64,000 nucleotides of DNA from Trogon surrucura. Lineage: Eukaryota > Chordata > Aves > Trogoniformes > Trogonidae. Under the pieces are notes generated by a model that was not told where the DNA came from, made no database searches, and saw only the letters and a program-made list of their open reading frames with translations. The DNA lies in NCBI GenBank assembly GCA_020746105.1, contig CM036617.1, positions 178,650,412 through 178,714,411 of the forward strand, written 5' to 3'. Positions 48,461-58,780 of this stretch are shown here, piece after piece. Position numbers and translations under genes: made by a program. Position 1 is the stretch's first letter. Every line of letters begins with the position of its first letter.

Positions 48461-51400
48461 AATTCTATGACATATTCACTTTGAACTCTATTCTAAAAGC
48501 TACTTTTAAAAAAATATGTATATTCTTCTAAAACTTGTCTTTTTTTCCCCATCCTTTAGGCATTCACTGCAGAAGGTCTAAGATCATCTACATCAAAGCT
48601 CTGGATGATTCAGGACGTTGACATAAAGGGCAAAGCAAAATACAGATTCTGTTTTCATTCAGTGGTTTAACCAATAAATAAGAGATTAAAAATGGATCTG
48701 TCAAACTGATTTCAGCTGGGGTTTCTTCAAGACTGCTGTGTATCTGAGCTTATTTTGCTGCAAAATGAAAAACACAAAACCTGAGAGGGGGTCTACTTCT
48801 AGAATGACTTGGAACAAATTAATCCTCTTAATTGTGTTAGCAGAACTGTACTTCCAAAACCAACTTTAAAACCCTTCTTAAAAGTATGAACTAGTATGAA
48901 CAGTTTGGGCACTTCTGAAATTAAATTATTTATTTTGACTTTTCCAGAACAAGAGAATTATAAAGATATCCTCTTTATCAACTTGAAGCTTCTGACCAAA
49001 ATCCAAGCCAGACCCATAGATAGCTTCAGCATCTACAGCATTTCAGTTTTCTCACTGAAACAAAACGTTACCTAGTGCCATCTAAAAGCCCTGTAAGGGT
49101 ATCAGTTATCAGACCATCTCTAAATGCAGTATTTCACTCTTGGAAAGTGATTTGTAAACCTAAACCATCTCCTCATTTAATGCAACTTTTGTGGTTCTCG
49201 GAATCCAGACTAACTACCTGATATCATGTAAAGCGGTACCTTGGGTACAGAAGCTACATGGGTAGCTTTTGCTGTTAATGATCTCCCCTCCTTTACCAAT
49301 TCAGAAAATCATTTTCATTTGTCCAATTCTGTTTTTACTCTAGCCTCAATCAACCACCAAAGAGAACCAGCTTGGTGATTTTCCTGATAAGATTATTGCT
49401 AGTATAATTTTCAAAGTATTTTTGCTTTCTTCTCCTTTTCTGTCAAATGATTCCTTATCGAGAAATGTTATTTTTCAGTTTACAGGTTCCCACCTGAATG
49501 AACAAAAGACCTACAGAAAGAAAAATAATTACCAGATCAGCCGGAGATCTGAGTTAGTTTTGCTTTTGCTAAATACATACTCGAGTTTCAGTAGAAGAGG
49601 CCAACACTAGGAAGACGGATCTTCACTTCTTCCAGATTCCTTTCCACATGGAGCTGAACGTCAATCAACAGTTATCCCCAGCCTACTTTACCCCTGTTTA
49701 CTTTCACATAAGCAGATTAAGTTTTGTAGTTGCAATTACTTCTTCCATTTGTTAAGAAAGGTTTACAGGATGGACATCTGCTCTAATATAAATTACTACT
49801 GTTAGGATCTTAGTAACTTAAAAGCATGTTTCATATCAGAACTTTAAAAATATTAGTCGTATTTAAACTCCATATATACACCTGAGATTTATTTAGGTTG
49901 TTTAGTTTTGGTTTTGTTTTGTTTTTCTTCAATGGGGGCACTGCATATTTATGAAACCAAGTGCGATCATCAGCTCCCAAAGTATCTTTAACACTTCATG
50001 GCTAATACAGATGCTGCTAAAATAAACTTTGTGTTTAAGAATTTATAAGCAAAATTGGCCTTTCTTGCTGGAAGGCTAGTAGTGTTGGCGAGGGGTCATT
50101 TTTGCTAGATGGTGTTATTAGTAGCCAGTGGAGGTTGAAGAGCTGAAAGTACGCACATGAGCAGTGCAACAATGGCAATTTGCTGTTAAAAATGACGAGA
50201 GGAACGGAACAAGTTCTATTTGACCAAATGTATTAGTAATGTGACAGAGGAGATAATGTGTCTTTCACTTCCATACAGAACAATCCTGAAAAGCAAACTT
50301 CTCAACTACAATAATGCAAAAATCTTCCCGTGGAACTGAATGATTCAGTGTAATGTAATAATACACAGAAAAGCAAAGCGTGAAAATGAAGTCCGGAGTC
50401 TGAATCCACTTCTGTGCTATGCAAGAAAGATATATTCCCGTAGTATGAATTTAATTCTGAAAGGCAGCCAATGTGAAAGGAAGTGTATTTCTTTTATTTC
50501 CAGTAACATTTATTAAACAATTACTTTTATCCATTTATACCCGTCAATGAATAGTCTAACATGCTTTTCAAAGACTTACAGCACATCTTTAACTGCCAAA
50601 AACTTGCTAAAAATAGTATATAATAATGAAATAAAGGGTTGTACCACTGTGTAGATGGACAGATGCAAAATTCTACCTCTAAATGACGAGTGCCATATTC
50701 ATGACATCACCTCCTTAATACAATTTTTCTGCATTCAACACTATTTCGTAACAGCCCGCAAAACTGAACACAGATAATCAATGGTACGGCTGCAGGATGC
50801 TGGGCACTGAGGGGACAGACTAAGCAGGGACACATTTTCTGTTTTAGATAGAAGACTACTCCTACAACTGCCAATACACTTATGAAGACTCATCACAAGT
50901 GTGAAAATTGCAAGCAGGCAGAGGAATCAAGTCTAAATAGCTATGACACAAAGGAAAATGACTAGGAAGGGTGGTTTTTTTTCTGGGGTTTGTTCCCCTG
51001 TTTTAGAGAAGAAAAAGGCGAAAGCAGAAACAGACTTTACCTCAAAATCACACAGAAAGTCTATGGGACAGCCAAAATTTGAACCCAGGGCATTTTCCAA
51101 TTCCTTACTCACAAGTTTGTTTTCTTAAGGTGTAAATGAGGAGAAATACTAATTAAACTATGGGAGAAAACCTATTACAGCACTGGCTCCAGGAGTATAT
51201 TTAGCATGAGCAACCTAAACTGAAAAGAGGTTCACCTTTGAAATGTCTCAAACTTCCATCAAATTATTATGAAAGAGCCAGTATCCTCCTCAGTATTCAT
51301 TTCTTTTAAAAAAAATATTTTTTTAATTTCATTTTTAATGTTGCAATGCAGTACAGAACATTTCAAAAATTAAAACAGCTATTCAATCACCATTTTAAAT

Positions 51401-51614
51401 CCCACTAAATATCAAATTGGTTCATCTTTAATTGGATATCTACATCACAGCATACCACTTTAACACGAAAACCAAATCAGACAAGCCTGACTTAGCCTGC
51501 AACTCAGCTGTCTGTGCTGCACATGATGAATCACTCCCTATTTTGAGCCGCTTTCCACACGTTGAAACTTGCATTCATAAATTCACATTAGGCAGTTAAT
51601 GGGACAGAATCAGT

Positions 51615-51628
51615 GTTGCTATGGCAAC
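51615..51628. promoter_or_regulatory. Candidate RFX (X-box) palindrome
   Basis: GTTGCTATGGCAAC differs by one base from the symmetric RFX-family binding consensus GTTGCCATGGCAAC, and the palindrome arms extend one base further (T/A). No gene or promoter is visible nearby, so if functional it would be a distal element. A single 14-base match in 64 kb is suggestive, not proof. Confidence 0.4.
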
Positions 51629-53024
51629 AGTGTGATGTGGCCTATCACTTAAGTGAGAAAATGAACACTAGCAATTATCGCCAAGCAAATGGTATTTTCG
51701 CCTTTTTTATATGGTATATTTCCAATGTTTAGTTTAGATAATGAGTGGATTTGTGACTTTCTGCAAAGGTGGAATAAAAACCAACTAAAATGAATATTAC
51801 CTGATCTCATACTAAAACCAAGTCAGAATATGTCACTGAGCAAACCCCATAGGATTTAGGTATTTGCAAACAACATTGACAAGATTATAATGATGTTGAG
51901 AAGCTACAGACCTGAGTTCAACAGTAAAGAGCATCAGATGCAATTCATAGAGTGAAAAAAAACCTGTGTCTCAATTTTGTTTTCAATTTGAAATTAAGAT
52001 TACCTTCACACCCAAATAGTCATAAATAACATGTAACATCTACCTTTTTCATTAGGGTTGCAACAGATAATATTCTGTATTGTAGCAAAATGCACTGTCA
52101 GTGTTAATGACAAAACCCTTTGTGCACTTGCTTTCCTTTCTTAGAAGGTCAGACTGCCCTAATAACATCTCTTGTGCTTAAAGGGACAGACACAAGCAGA
52201 ATACAGCCAGGCTGATATTCAAAAATTAAATATTGAGAAAGTCACAATCTTACAATCTCTGTTATCTTTATCTTATTTATTCCATGTATAATTCAGAATC
52301 AGCAACATTTGTTTTAAGTTGATGTGTTAATAAAAAAGATATACCCGGTTCACATTTAAACCCTCTATCTTCCACCATTGATTTGGCTTCCTTTTAATCT
52401 CTGAGAGCCTTGAGACCTGTTCTTTTGCCCACTTTCAACACATCAGAAGATAATTTGAAATTGTCCCTACTCACAGCATCTCCCATTTTTGTCTAAAATA
52501 GCCTGAAATAGCACACTGCCATTCACTGAAACTGCCAGTCACTAATATATGGTATGTCCCACAGTTTGAATAAGCACAGTAGCATAACCCACCTTCTGTC
52601 TCAACAGAAAATTAAAGTGTGATTATTTGAAGAATTTTTGAAGGGCCTATCATCATAGTACTCAAAACTATGAATGTAAATAGCATCATAGAATATGGTT
52701 ATATCCTAATTTTCCTTGTCAGTAGCTTCCAGAAAACAGAGGTAGAAATTCAAAACCAGATATTTGAAGTTGAGACTTAGCACAATCCTGACCTAACTTT
52801 ACAGTCACTGCTATACCAGGTGTGATGGACCATAAAGTGTGCATGGAATTGTTTTTCCACCTTTATAGGCTCCCACTCTTAAAACAGCCTTAAGAGACCA
52901 AACTGAGAATTCCTGACCCATAGTAACATCAGTAGAGTCTGAAGAAATGAGGAAAATGCTTGACTGATAACCAACATTAAAAGGAATACAAGATCAAGGA
53001 GCTACCAAAAATTACTAAGCCTCA

Positions 53025-53091
53025 ACAGATTAGTTGGTATTCAAGGACCACTTGTTAATATAACAGATTGGTCAGTATTCAAGGACCCCAC
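53025..53091. repeat. Imperfect direct repeat at the 5' edge of a CR1
   Basis: Copy one at 53025-53051 and copy two at 53063-53091 share CAGATT and GTATTCAAGGACC with small differences, offset by 38 bases. The second copy continues smoothly into CR1 ORF2 sequence; the first does not. It is either duplicated CR1 5' sequence or a duplication made at insertion. Confidence 0.65.
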
Positions 53092-55131
53092 TTCTTCCAG
53101 GATCAGGATCAGTGCATCACATCAGGTAAGAAATCAAGAACGAGATCCAGAAGACCTGCATGGTTAACCAGGGATCTGCTGGGCAGACTCAGGTGGAAGG
53201 GGAGGGTATATAAATTGTGGAAGGAAGGGCTGGCCACTTGGGTGGAGTGCAGGACTGCTGTCAGGGAGTGCAGGGAGGCAATTAGAAAAGCTAAGGCCTC
53301 CTTGGAATTAAAACTTGCAAGGGAGGTCAAGGACAACAGAAAGGGCTTCTTCAAATACATTGCCAACAAAATTAACACTAGAGGCAATGTAGGCCCTTTG
53401 GTGAATGAGGTGGGTGCCCTGGAGACAGAGGACAGAAAGAAGGCAGAGTTGCTGAATGCCTTCTTTGCCTCTGTCTACACTGTTGGAGACTGTCCTCAGG
53501 AGCCTCAGTCCCCTGAGGCCCCAGAGGAAGTCAAGATAAAGGAGGAGTTTGCCCTGGTTGATGAGGACTGGGTTAGGGATCAGTTTGAACACTTAAACAT
53601 CCATAAATCCATGGGCCCTGATGGGATGCACCCACGGGTGCTGAGGGAGCTGGCAGGAGTCATTGCTAGGCCACTCTCCATCATCGTTGGTAAGTCATGG
53701 GGTGAGGTGCCTGAAGACTGGAGGAAAGCGAATGTCACTCCAGTCTATAAGAAGGGCAGGAAGGATGACCCGAGTAACTACAGACCGGTCAGCCTCACCT
53801 CCATCCCTGGAAAGGTGATGGAACATCTTATCTTTGGTGCTGTCTCTGGGCATATCAAGGATAAGAAGGTTATTAGGAGCAGTCAGCATGGCTTTGCCAA
53901 GGGGAAGTCATGCCTGACCAACCTGATAGCCTTTTGTGAAGACATAACCAGGTGGATGGATGGTGGCTGTGCAGTGGATGTGGTCTACCTGGACATCAGC
54001 AAGGCATCTGACACTGTCTCCCACAGCATCCTCATAGGTAAACTGAGGAAGTGTGGTCTGGATGACCAAGTAGTGAGGTGGGTCGAGAACTGGTTGAAGG
54101 GAAGAAGTCAGAAAGTTGTAGTCAATGGGCAGAGTCCAGTTGGCGGCCCGTATCTAGTGAGGTCCCTCAGGGGTCAGTGCTCGGGCCGGTGCTGTTCAAT
54201 ATATTCTTCAATGACCTGGATGAGGGATTAGAGAATGTTGTCAGCAAGTTTACTGATGACACAAAACTGGGAGGAGTGGTTGACACACCGGAAGGCTGTG
54301 CTGCCATTCAGAGAGACCTGGACAGGCTGGAGGGCTGGACAGGGAGAAACCTTAAGCGGTTCAACAAGGGCAAGCGTAGAGTTTTGCACTTGGGAAAGAA
54401 CAACCCCATGTGCCAGTATAAGTTGGGGACTGCCCTGCTGGAGAACAGTGCAGGGGAAAGGGACCTGGGGGTTCTAGTGGACAGCAGGATGACCATGAGC
54501 CAGCAATGTGCCCTCGTGGCCAAGAAGGCCAATGGCATCCTGGGGTGTATTAGAAGGGGAGTAGCAAGTAGGTCAAGAGAGGTCCTCCTGCCCCTCTACT
54601 CTGCCCTGGTGAGGCCACATCTGGAATATTGTGTCAAGTTCTGGGCCCCTCAGTTCTAGAAGGACAGGGAATTGCTTGAGAGAGTCCAGTGCAGAGCCAC
54701 AATGATGATGAAGGGAGTGGAACATCTCCCTTATGAGGAAAGGCTGAAGGAGCTGGGTCTCTTGAGCTTGGAGAAGAGGAGGCTGAGGGGTGACCTCATA
54801 AATGTTTATAAATATGTCAAGGGGGAATGTCAGGAGGACTGAGCCAGGCTCTTTACAACGACGTCCATTGACAGGACAAGGGGTAATGGGTGCAAGCTGG
54901 AACACTGGAGGTTCCATAAAAATATGAGAAAAAACTCTTTGACTGTGAGGGTGACAGAGCACTGGAACAGGCTGCCCAGGGAGGTTGTGGAGTCTCCTTC
55001 TTTGGAGGGATTCCAAACCCGCCTGGACGCGTTCCTATGCACTCTGCTGTAGGTGATCCTGCTCTGGTGGGGAGGTTGGACTAGATGATCTTTGAGGTCC
55101 CTTCCAACCTCTAACATTCTGTGATTCTGTG
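53063..55131 (+). mobile_element. CR1 LINE, about 2.07 kb, most of the RT and C-terminus
   Basis: 5'-truncated CR1 that lacks ORF1 and the endonuclease but keeps the linker, RT and C-terminal region, with a 3' UTR and a tail of two ATTCTGTG units. It is the longest readable ORF2 in the window. The C-terminal 400 bases belong to the same subfamily type as the young copies at 38126 and 45992 ([15 protein letters not shown] wording) but carry many more substitutions, so it is older. The upstream edge overlaps a short direct repeat. Confidence 0.93.
53080..55052 (+). pseudogene. CR1 ORF2 remnant: reverse transcriptase
   Basis: The first open frame (to 54231) reads RRPAWLTRDLLGRLRWKGR, KKAELLNAFFASVY, HLNIHKSMGPDGMHPRVL, ANVTPVYKKGRKDDPSNYRP, SSQHGFAKGKSCLTNLIAF and VVYLDISKASDTVSHSIL. 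A one-base frame change near 54133 moves the rest to the frame opening at 54078: [21 protein letters not shown], then [10 protein letters not shown] (catalytic pair DD kept, but T replaces the usual A of FADD). It continues through [16 protein letters not shown] and [19 protein letters not shown]. In-frame stops lie at 54657 (TAG) and 54840 (TGA); the natural end is 55050-55052. So there is one frameshift and two stops in about 2 kb. The motif A wording LDISKASD departs from the usual LDFSKAFD. Template-primed reverse transcription is the role of the family; this copy cannot make a full protein. Confidence 0.9.
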
Positions 55132-56872
55132 AGATGCAACTGTCCCTACTATGTCCAGCACTGCAACAAAATAACAGTTAGAAAGCTGATGAGCAGCAGC
55201 CAGATTTTAGACCACTACTACACTCATTATATATAGTCATAAAATAATAAGCTTCTAGTTATTATAAAGTGTGGATGTTGGTAAGTATGAGGTATGGGAG
55301 AAGGAGAAATTATTTTTATTGGTTATATCTCAACAAGCTGAGAGGATAAAAAAAGCCAAACCACAAACACGATCAGGTAGTCAGAGGTTAGCGCATCTTC
55401 CAACTTTCCCGAAGATCCAGTTTATTAAGCATTCCTATCAAGTTGAGTTCTGTATATGCACACCTGTACATCCAGAGATGATTTTCCACCTAACCATGAC
55501 TTGTTGGATTTATTAAAGCAGAGCTTAGCTGCAGCTGCTCTTTTTAACTCTCCCAAAATTTTTATCTGCAGGCTTGCAGGAAATCTTTTTCTTCAGATTT
55601 TAAAGCAAAATACTCTAATTTGCAGTTCTAACGCTGGCTGGGGAGTTAAAGAGATTTTTAAGGACTACATGTCAGATAAGTAATCTCTGTTATGTGACCT
55701 TGTGATCAGTGGCATTTTCCAGCCTAGACTGCAATTCCCATGATGTCAGTGGAGACACAGGTTTTGGCTCTAAACGGTCTTCATTGCAGACTCCTTCCTC
55801 TGGCAAATTGTAATAGTTGGTTGCTGTTCTTCTGTGTATTTAATGGTTAAACCACAGCCACTCAGAGAGGCAGATGATACGAGTTGAATTCTAATGTAGA
55901 ACATAAGGAACATTTTGTAAACAAGCAAAAAATAAATTAAAATAAATATGTAGATTCCCCTGCTTCTATCTCAATGTAATCATCTCTCAGCGTAGAGCTA
56001 TATTCTGCACTTCATTCCCTTCAAAAAACTGAAGACAGCTTTAACTCAGTAGTTCTGTGAAAAATGGCAAAACTGTTATATTCTGATCTTTCAGAGAGGC
56101 AGCATTCAGATTTACCATTCTAAAACCAATGGCCTTAAATTAGCTACTGGCTTATATATGCTTCGTGCTTTTCTCACCCCAGCATATGACCAGTGGTAGT
56201 GCATACCGGGTGTTTTTAAACTCTAATTGCACAAGTATATGTTATTCTCACATAAATGATTTTTCTAAATCACAGGGCAAGGCCAAATATTTACCAGAGT
56301 TTCACCAAAGCCACAGTTACTCACACATGATTTGTAAAATCCCTTTTCATAGTGACCTCCCAAAACTCATTCCCAAAGCAAACATCCTGGCTGGAAGATG
56401 CCTTCCATTACACTTTTCAGGAATGATGATACAGCTGCTATCTATCAAATCCAGACAGCCTGCACAAAATAAATTATCTAAACACTTACCTTAAGAGAAA
56501 AATCACTGATATCAATCGTCTTGCTAAACACAGAAAAGTATATGTATTTACACTATATATTCTGCTGCTCATAAATTGTGAGCAAACAATATAAGAATTT
56601 TTCTAAATAAATCTTCATTAAAGATTTTATTTTTTAAAACCTCCATTTAAAGAGCCTATAGCTATGAATAAAAATTATTAATCAACTGCCACTTGAGAGT
56701 ATTCTGACCAAATTTACTGTCAGTGTCTCAGCTAAATTTTTGTGATATTTTTGTGAAAGAAAAAATGAATGACACAACAGTGGTCAGGACTTCATTTACA
56801 GGAGAAGGCAAGAGGAAGAGGGTCCCCAAAAACATGTCTGTGTAATCCTAAAATTGCCTTTTTTGGTATAGC
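55132..56872. other. Unique sequence, no gene recognised
   Basis: AT-rich with short frames only (largest 109 codons at 56165-56494, unrecognised). No repeat family is identified. Confidence 0.55.
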
Positions 56873-56920
56873 CACTGATACTCATAGAGAGGTTGACACT
56901 GACACTCACAGAGAAGTTGG
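56873..56920. repeat. 24-bp tandem duplication at the 5' edge of a CR1
   Basis: Units 56873-56896 and 56897-56920, beginning CACTGATACTCATAGAGA and CACTGACACTCACAGAGA. Four differences, all transitions. The second unit merges into CR1 sequence near 56911. Confidence 0.88.
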
Positions 56921-57212
56921 TGCTGGTCTCTTCTCACAGGTCATTAGGGACAGAACTAGGGAGAATGGTTTCAAGTTGCAACAGAGCAAGTTTAGACTGG
57001 ACATTAGGAAGAAATTCTTCACGGAAAGAGTGGTCAGACACTGGAACAGACTGCCTAGGGAGGTGGTTGAGTCGCCATCCCTGGATGTGTTTAAGTGTCG
57101 CTTAGATGTGGTGTTGGGTGATGTGGTTTAGGGGTGAACTTGTAGCGTAGGGTTAATGGTTGGACTTGATGATCCCAAGGGTCTTTTCCAACCTGACCTG
57201 TTCTATGATTCA
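56911..57212 (+). mobile_element. CR1 LINE 3' end (about 300 bp)
   Basis: Begins near GGTGCTGGTCTCTTCTCACA (GAGLFSQV in protein), then [46 protein letters not shown] and VLGDVV with the natural stop at 57129-57131. A 3' UTR follows with TTCCAACCTGACCTGTTCTA and one octamer, ATTCATA at the end. The reading frame is intact over the short coding part. The 3' UTR wording (GACTTGATGATCCCAAGGG) resembles that of the inner copy at 33587-34360, so it belongs to that subfamily and not to the young pair. Confidence 0.9.
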
Positions 57213-58171
57213 TAAAAGCCGAATGTGGGCTTGCAGCTTTGTACTAGCAGCATTTACATCAAACCCGGTGCTGTCTGTCCTCCTATAACTAACATAAATC
57301 AGATGGACTCTTATTGCCTCATGCTCTTTCAAAACAAAAACAATGCATGGCCATGTTTAAGCTAAAGTGTCATCTTTAGATGATCTCAGAATATACTTAT
57401 GATGATAGATTCATAAAGGTTAAGTTCCTCATATCTGGATAAAATATTTTATTCTGATTATCTATTACAATGCTCTGAAAACATGATTTTTTTTTTTTGG
57501 CATTTTACCTCAGCAAATCAGGACTGACTTAAGCCATCTGGCTAAAACCAAGGCTGTTGTCATCAAGACCAAACAACATTCAGTCTTCGCTTTCTCAGCA
57601 GTTTCTAAAACTAGGACATAATGACAAGTATCCAAATCCCCCAAAATTTATTCCAGCCTAACAGCAGTGTACACTGCTAAAGATGCTCAAAGTGTCTACT
57701 TAAAAGCCAAAAGCAGAAAAGCCAGTAGAGAAAGAAACACCATACAGTGACAACTGGTTTTTGATCTTTGGGGCAGCGTAGTGGGAAACATTTTTGTATT
57801 AACAAGTTTTCACCAGATTCAAATGGGTTTAAAAGTTAGCAGAAGCATACCTACTTTCTACAGAGCCATCTCTCCCTTTGCAGAAACTTGCTACTCTTAG
57901 TGCAAGGAAGAAATGTCTATTTTCTCCTAATGCAAATTTTGTTTCTTTTGTTTTTCTTTTTCCTGAAGTTAAATCATTTAACAATATTGAGCAACACTGA
58001 CAGTTTTTAAATTCATAGCTAGCATTTTGACAGGACCAAAGTTTACAAAATCCCCAAATCCCACGTTCATATGACAGAATGGATTAAGTCTTGAGGAAAA
58101 CAAATGGAATTGCTAAGTAAGCAATACCAGACACACTCATTCTCATGCCTTACTTAACATGGACAGTTTTG
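57213..58171. other. Unique sequence between CR1 copies
   Basis: AT-rich, with a T12 run at 57487-57498. Nothing else recognised. Confidence 0.55.
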
Positions 58172-58780
58172 TGCAAAAATACATCCTGGGATTTATCAAG
58201 AGAAGCGTAGCCAGCAGGTCAAGAGAGGTGATTCTCCCCCTTTGCTCTGCTCTTGTGAGACCCCACCTCAAATACTCCGTCCAGTTCTGGTGTCCCCACC
58301 ATAAGAGGGACATAGAACTGTTGGAGCGCGTTCAGAGGAGGGCCACAAAGGTGATCCAGGGGCTGAAGCACCTCTGCTATGAGGACAGGCTGTGGGAGCT
58401 GGGATTGTTCAGTCCTGAAAAGAGAAGACTTCGGGGGGACGTAATGGCTGCCTTCCAATACCTGAAGGGAACCTACAGGAAGGGTGGGGAGGGACTTTTT
58501 ACAAGAGGGTCCACTGATAGGACAAGGGGAAATGGGTTTAAGTTGAAGGAGAATAGATTTAGATTAGATCTTAGGAAGAAATTCTTCAGTACGAGGGTGG
58601 CAAGACTTTGGAATAAATTGCCCAGAGACGTTGTGGCTGCCCCCTCCCTGGAGGTGTTCAAGGCCAAGTTGGACAGAACCTTGAGTAGCCTGATCTAGTT
58701 GAGAGGTGTCCCTGCCCATGACAGGGAGGTTGGATTAGATGATCTCTAAGGTCTCTTCCAGCCTAGGCCATTCTATGATA
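58172..58780 (+). mobile_element. CR1 LINE 3' end with unbroken C-terminal reading frame
   Basis: 5'-truncated CR1 starting near the ILGFI block. The open frame, with a chance ATG at 58159 just outside the element, runs without interruption to a natural TAG at 58696-58698. Order: [135 protein letters not shown]; and [19 protein letters not shown]. The 3' UTR ends CCATTCTATGATAC. The preserved frame over 180 codons suggests a relatively young insertion of the ATTCTATG-tailed subfamily. It lacks the RT catalytic motifs because of truncation. Confidence 0.92.

Larger units (their letters stand above)
46411..53024. other. Unique sequence, no gene recognised
   Basis: AT-rich. Contains A19 at 47841-47859, a T/G-rich low-complexity patch at 48361-48460 and an RFX-type palindrome at 51615-51628. 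A TATAAATA at about 47378-47385 has no recognisable gene following it. No coding sequence or RNA gene identified. Confidence 0.55.

Noticed and set aside
52680-52720. ATCATAGAATATGG as a minus-strand CR1 tail
   Set aside because: Only about a dozen bases resemble the tail and no CR1 body follows.
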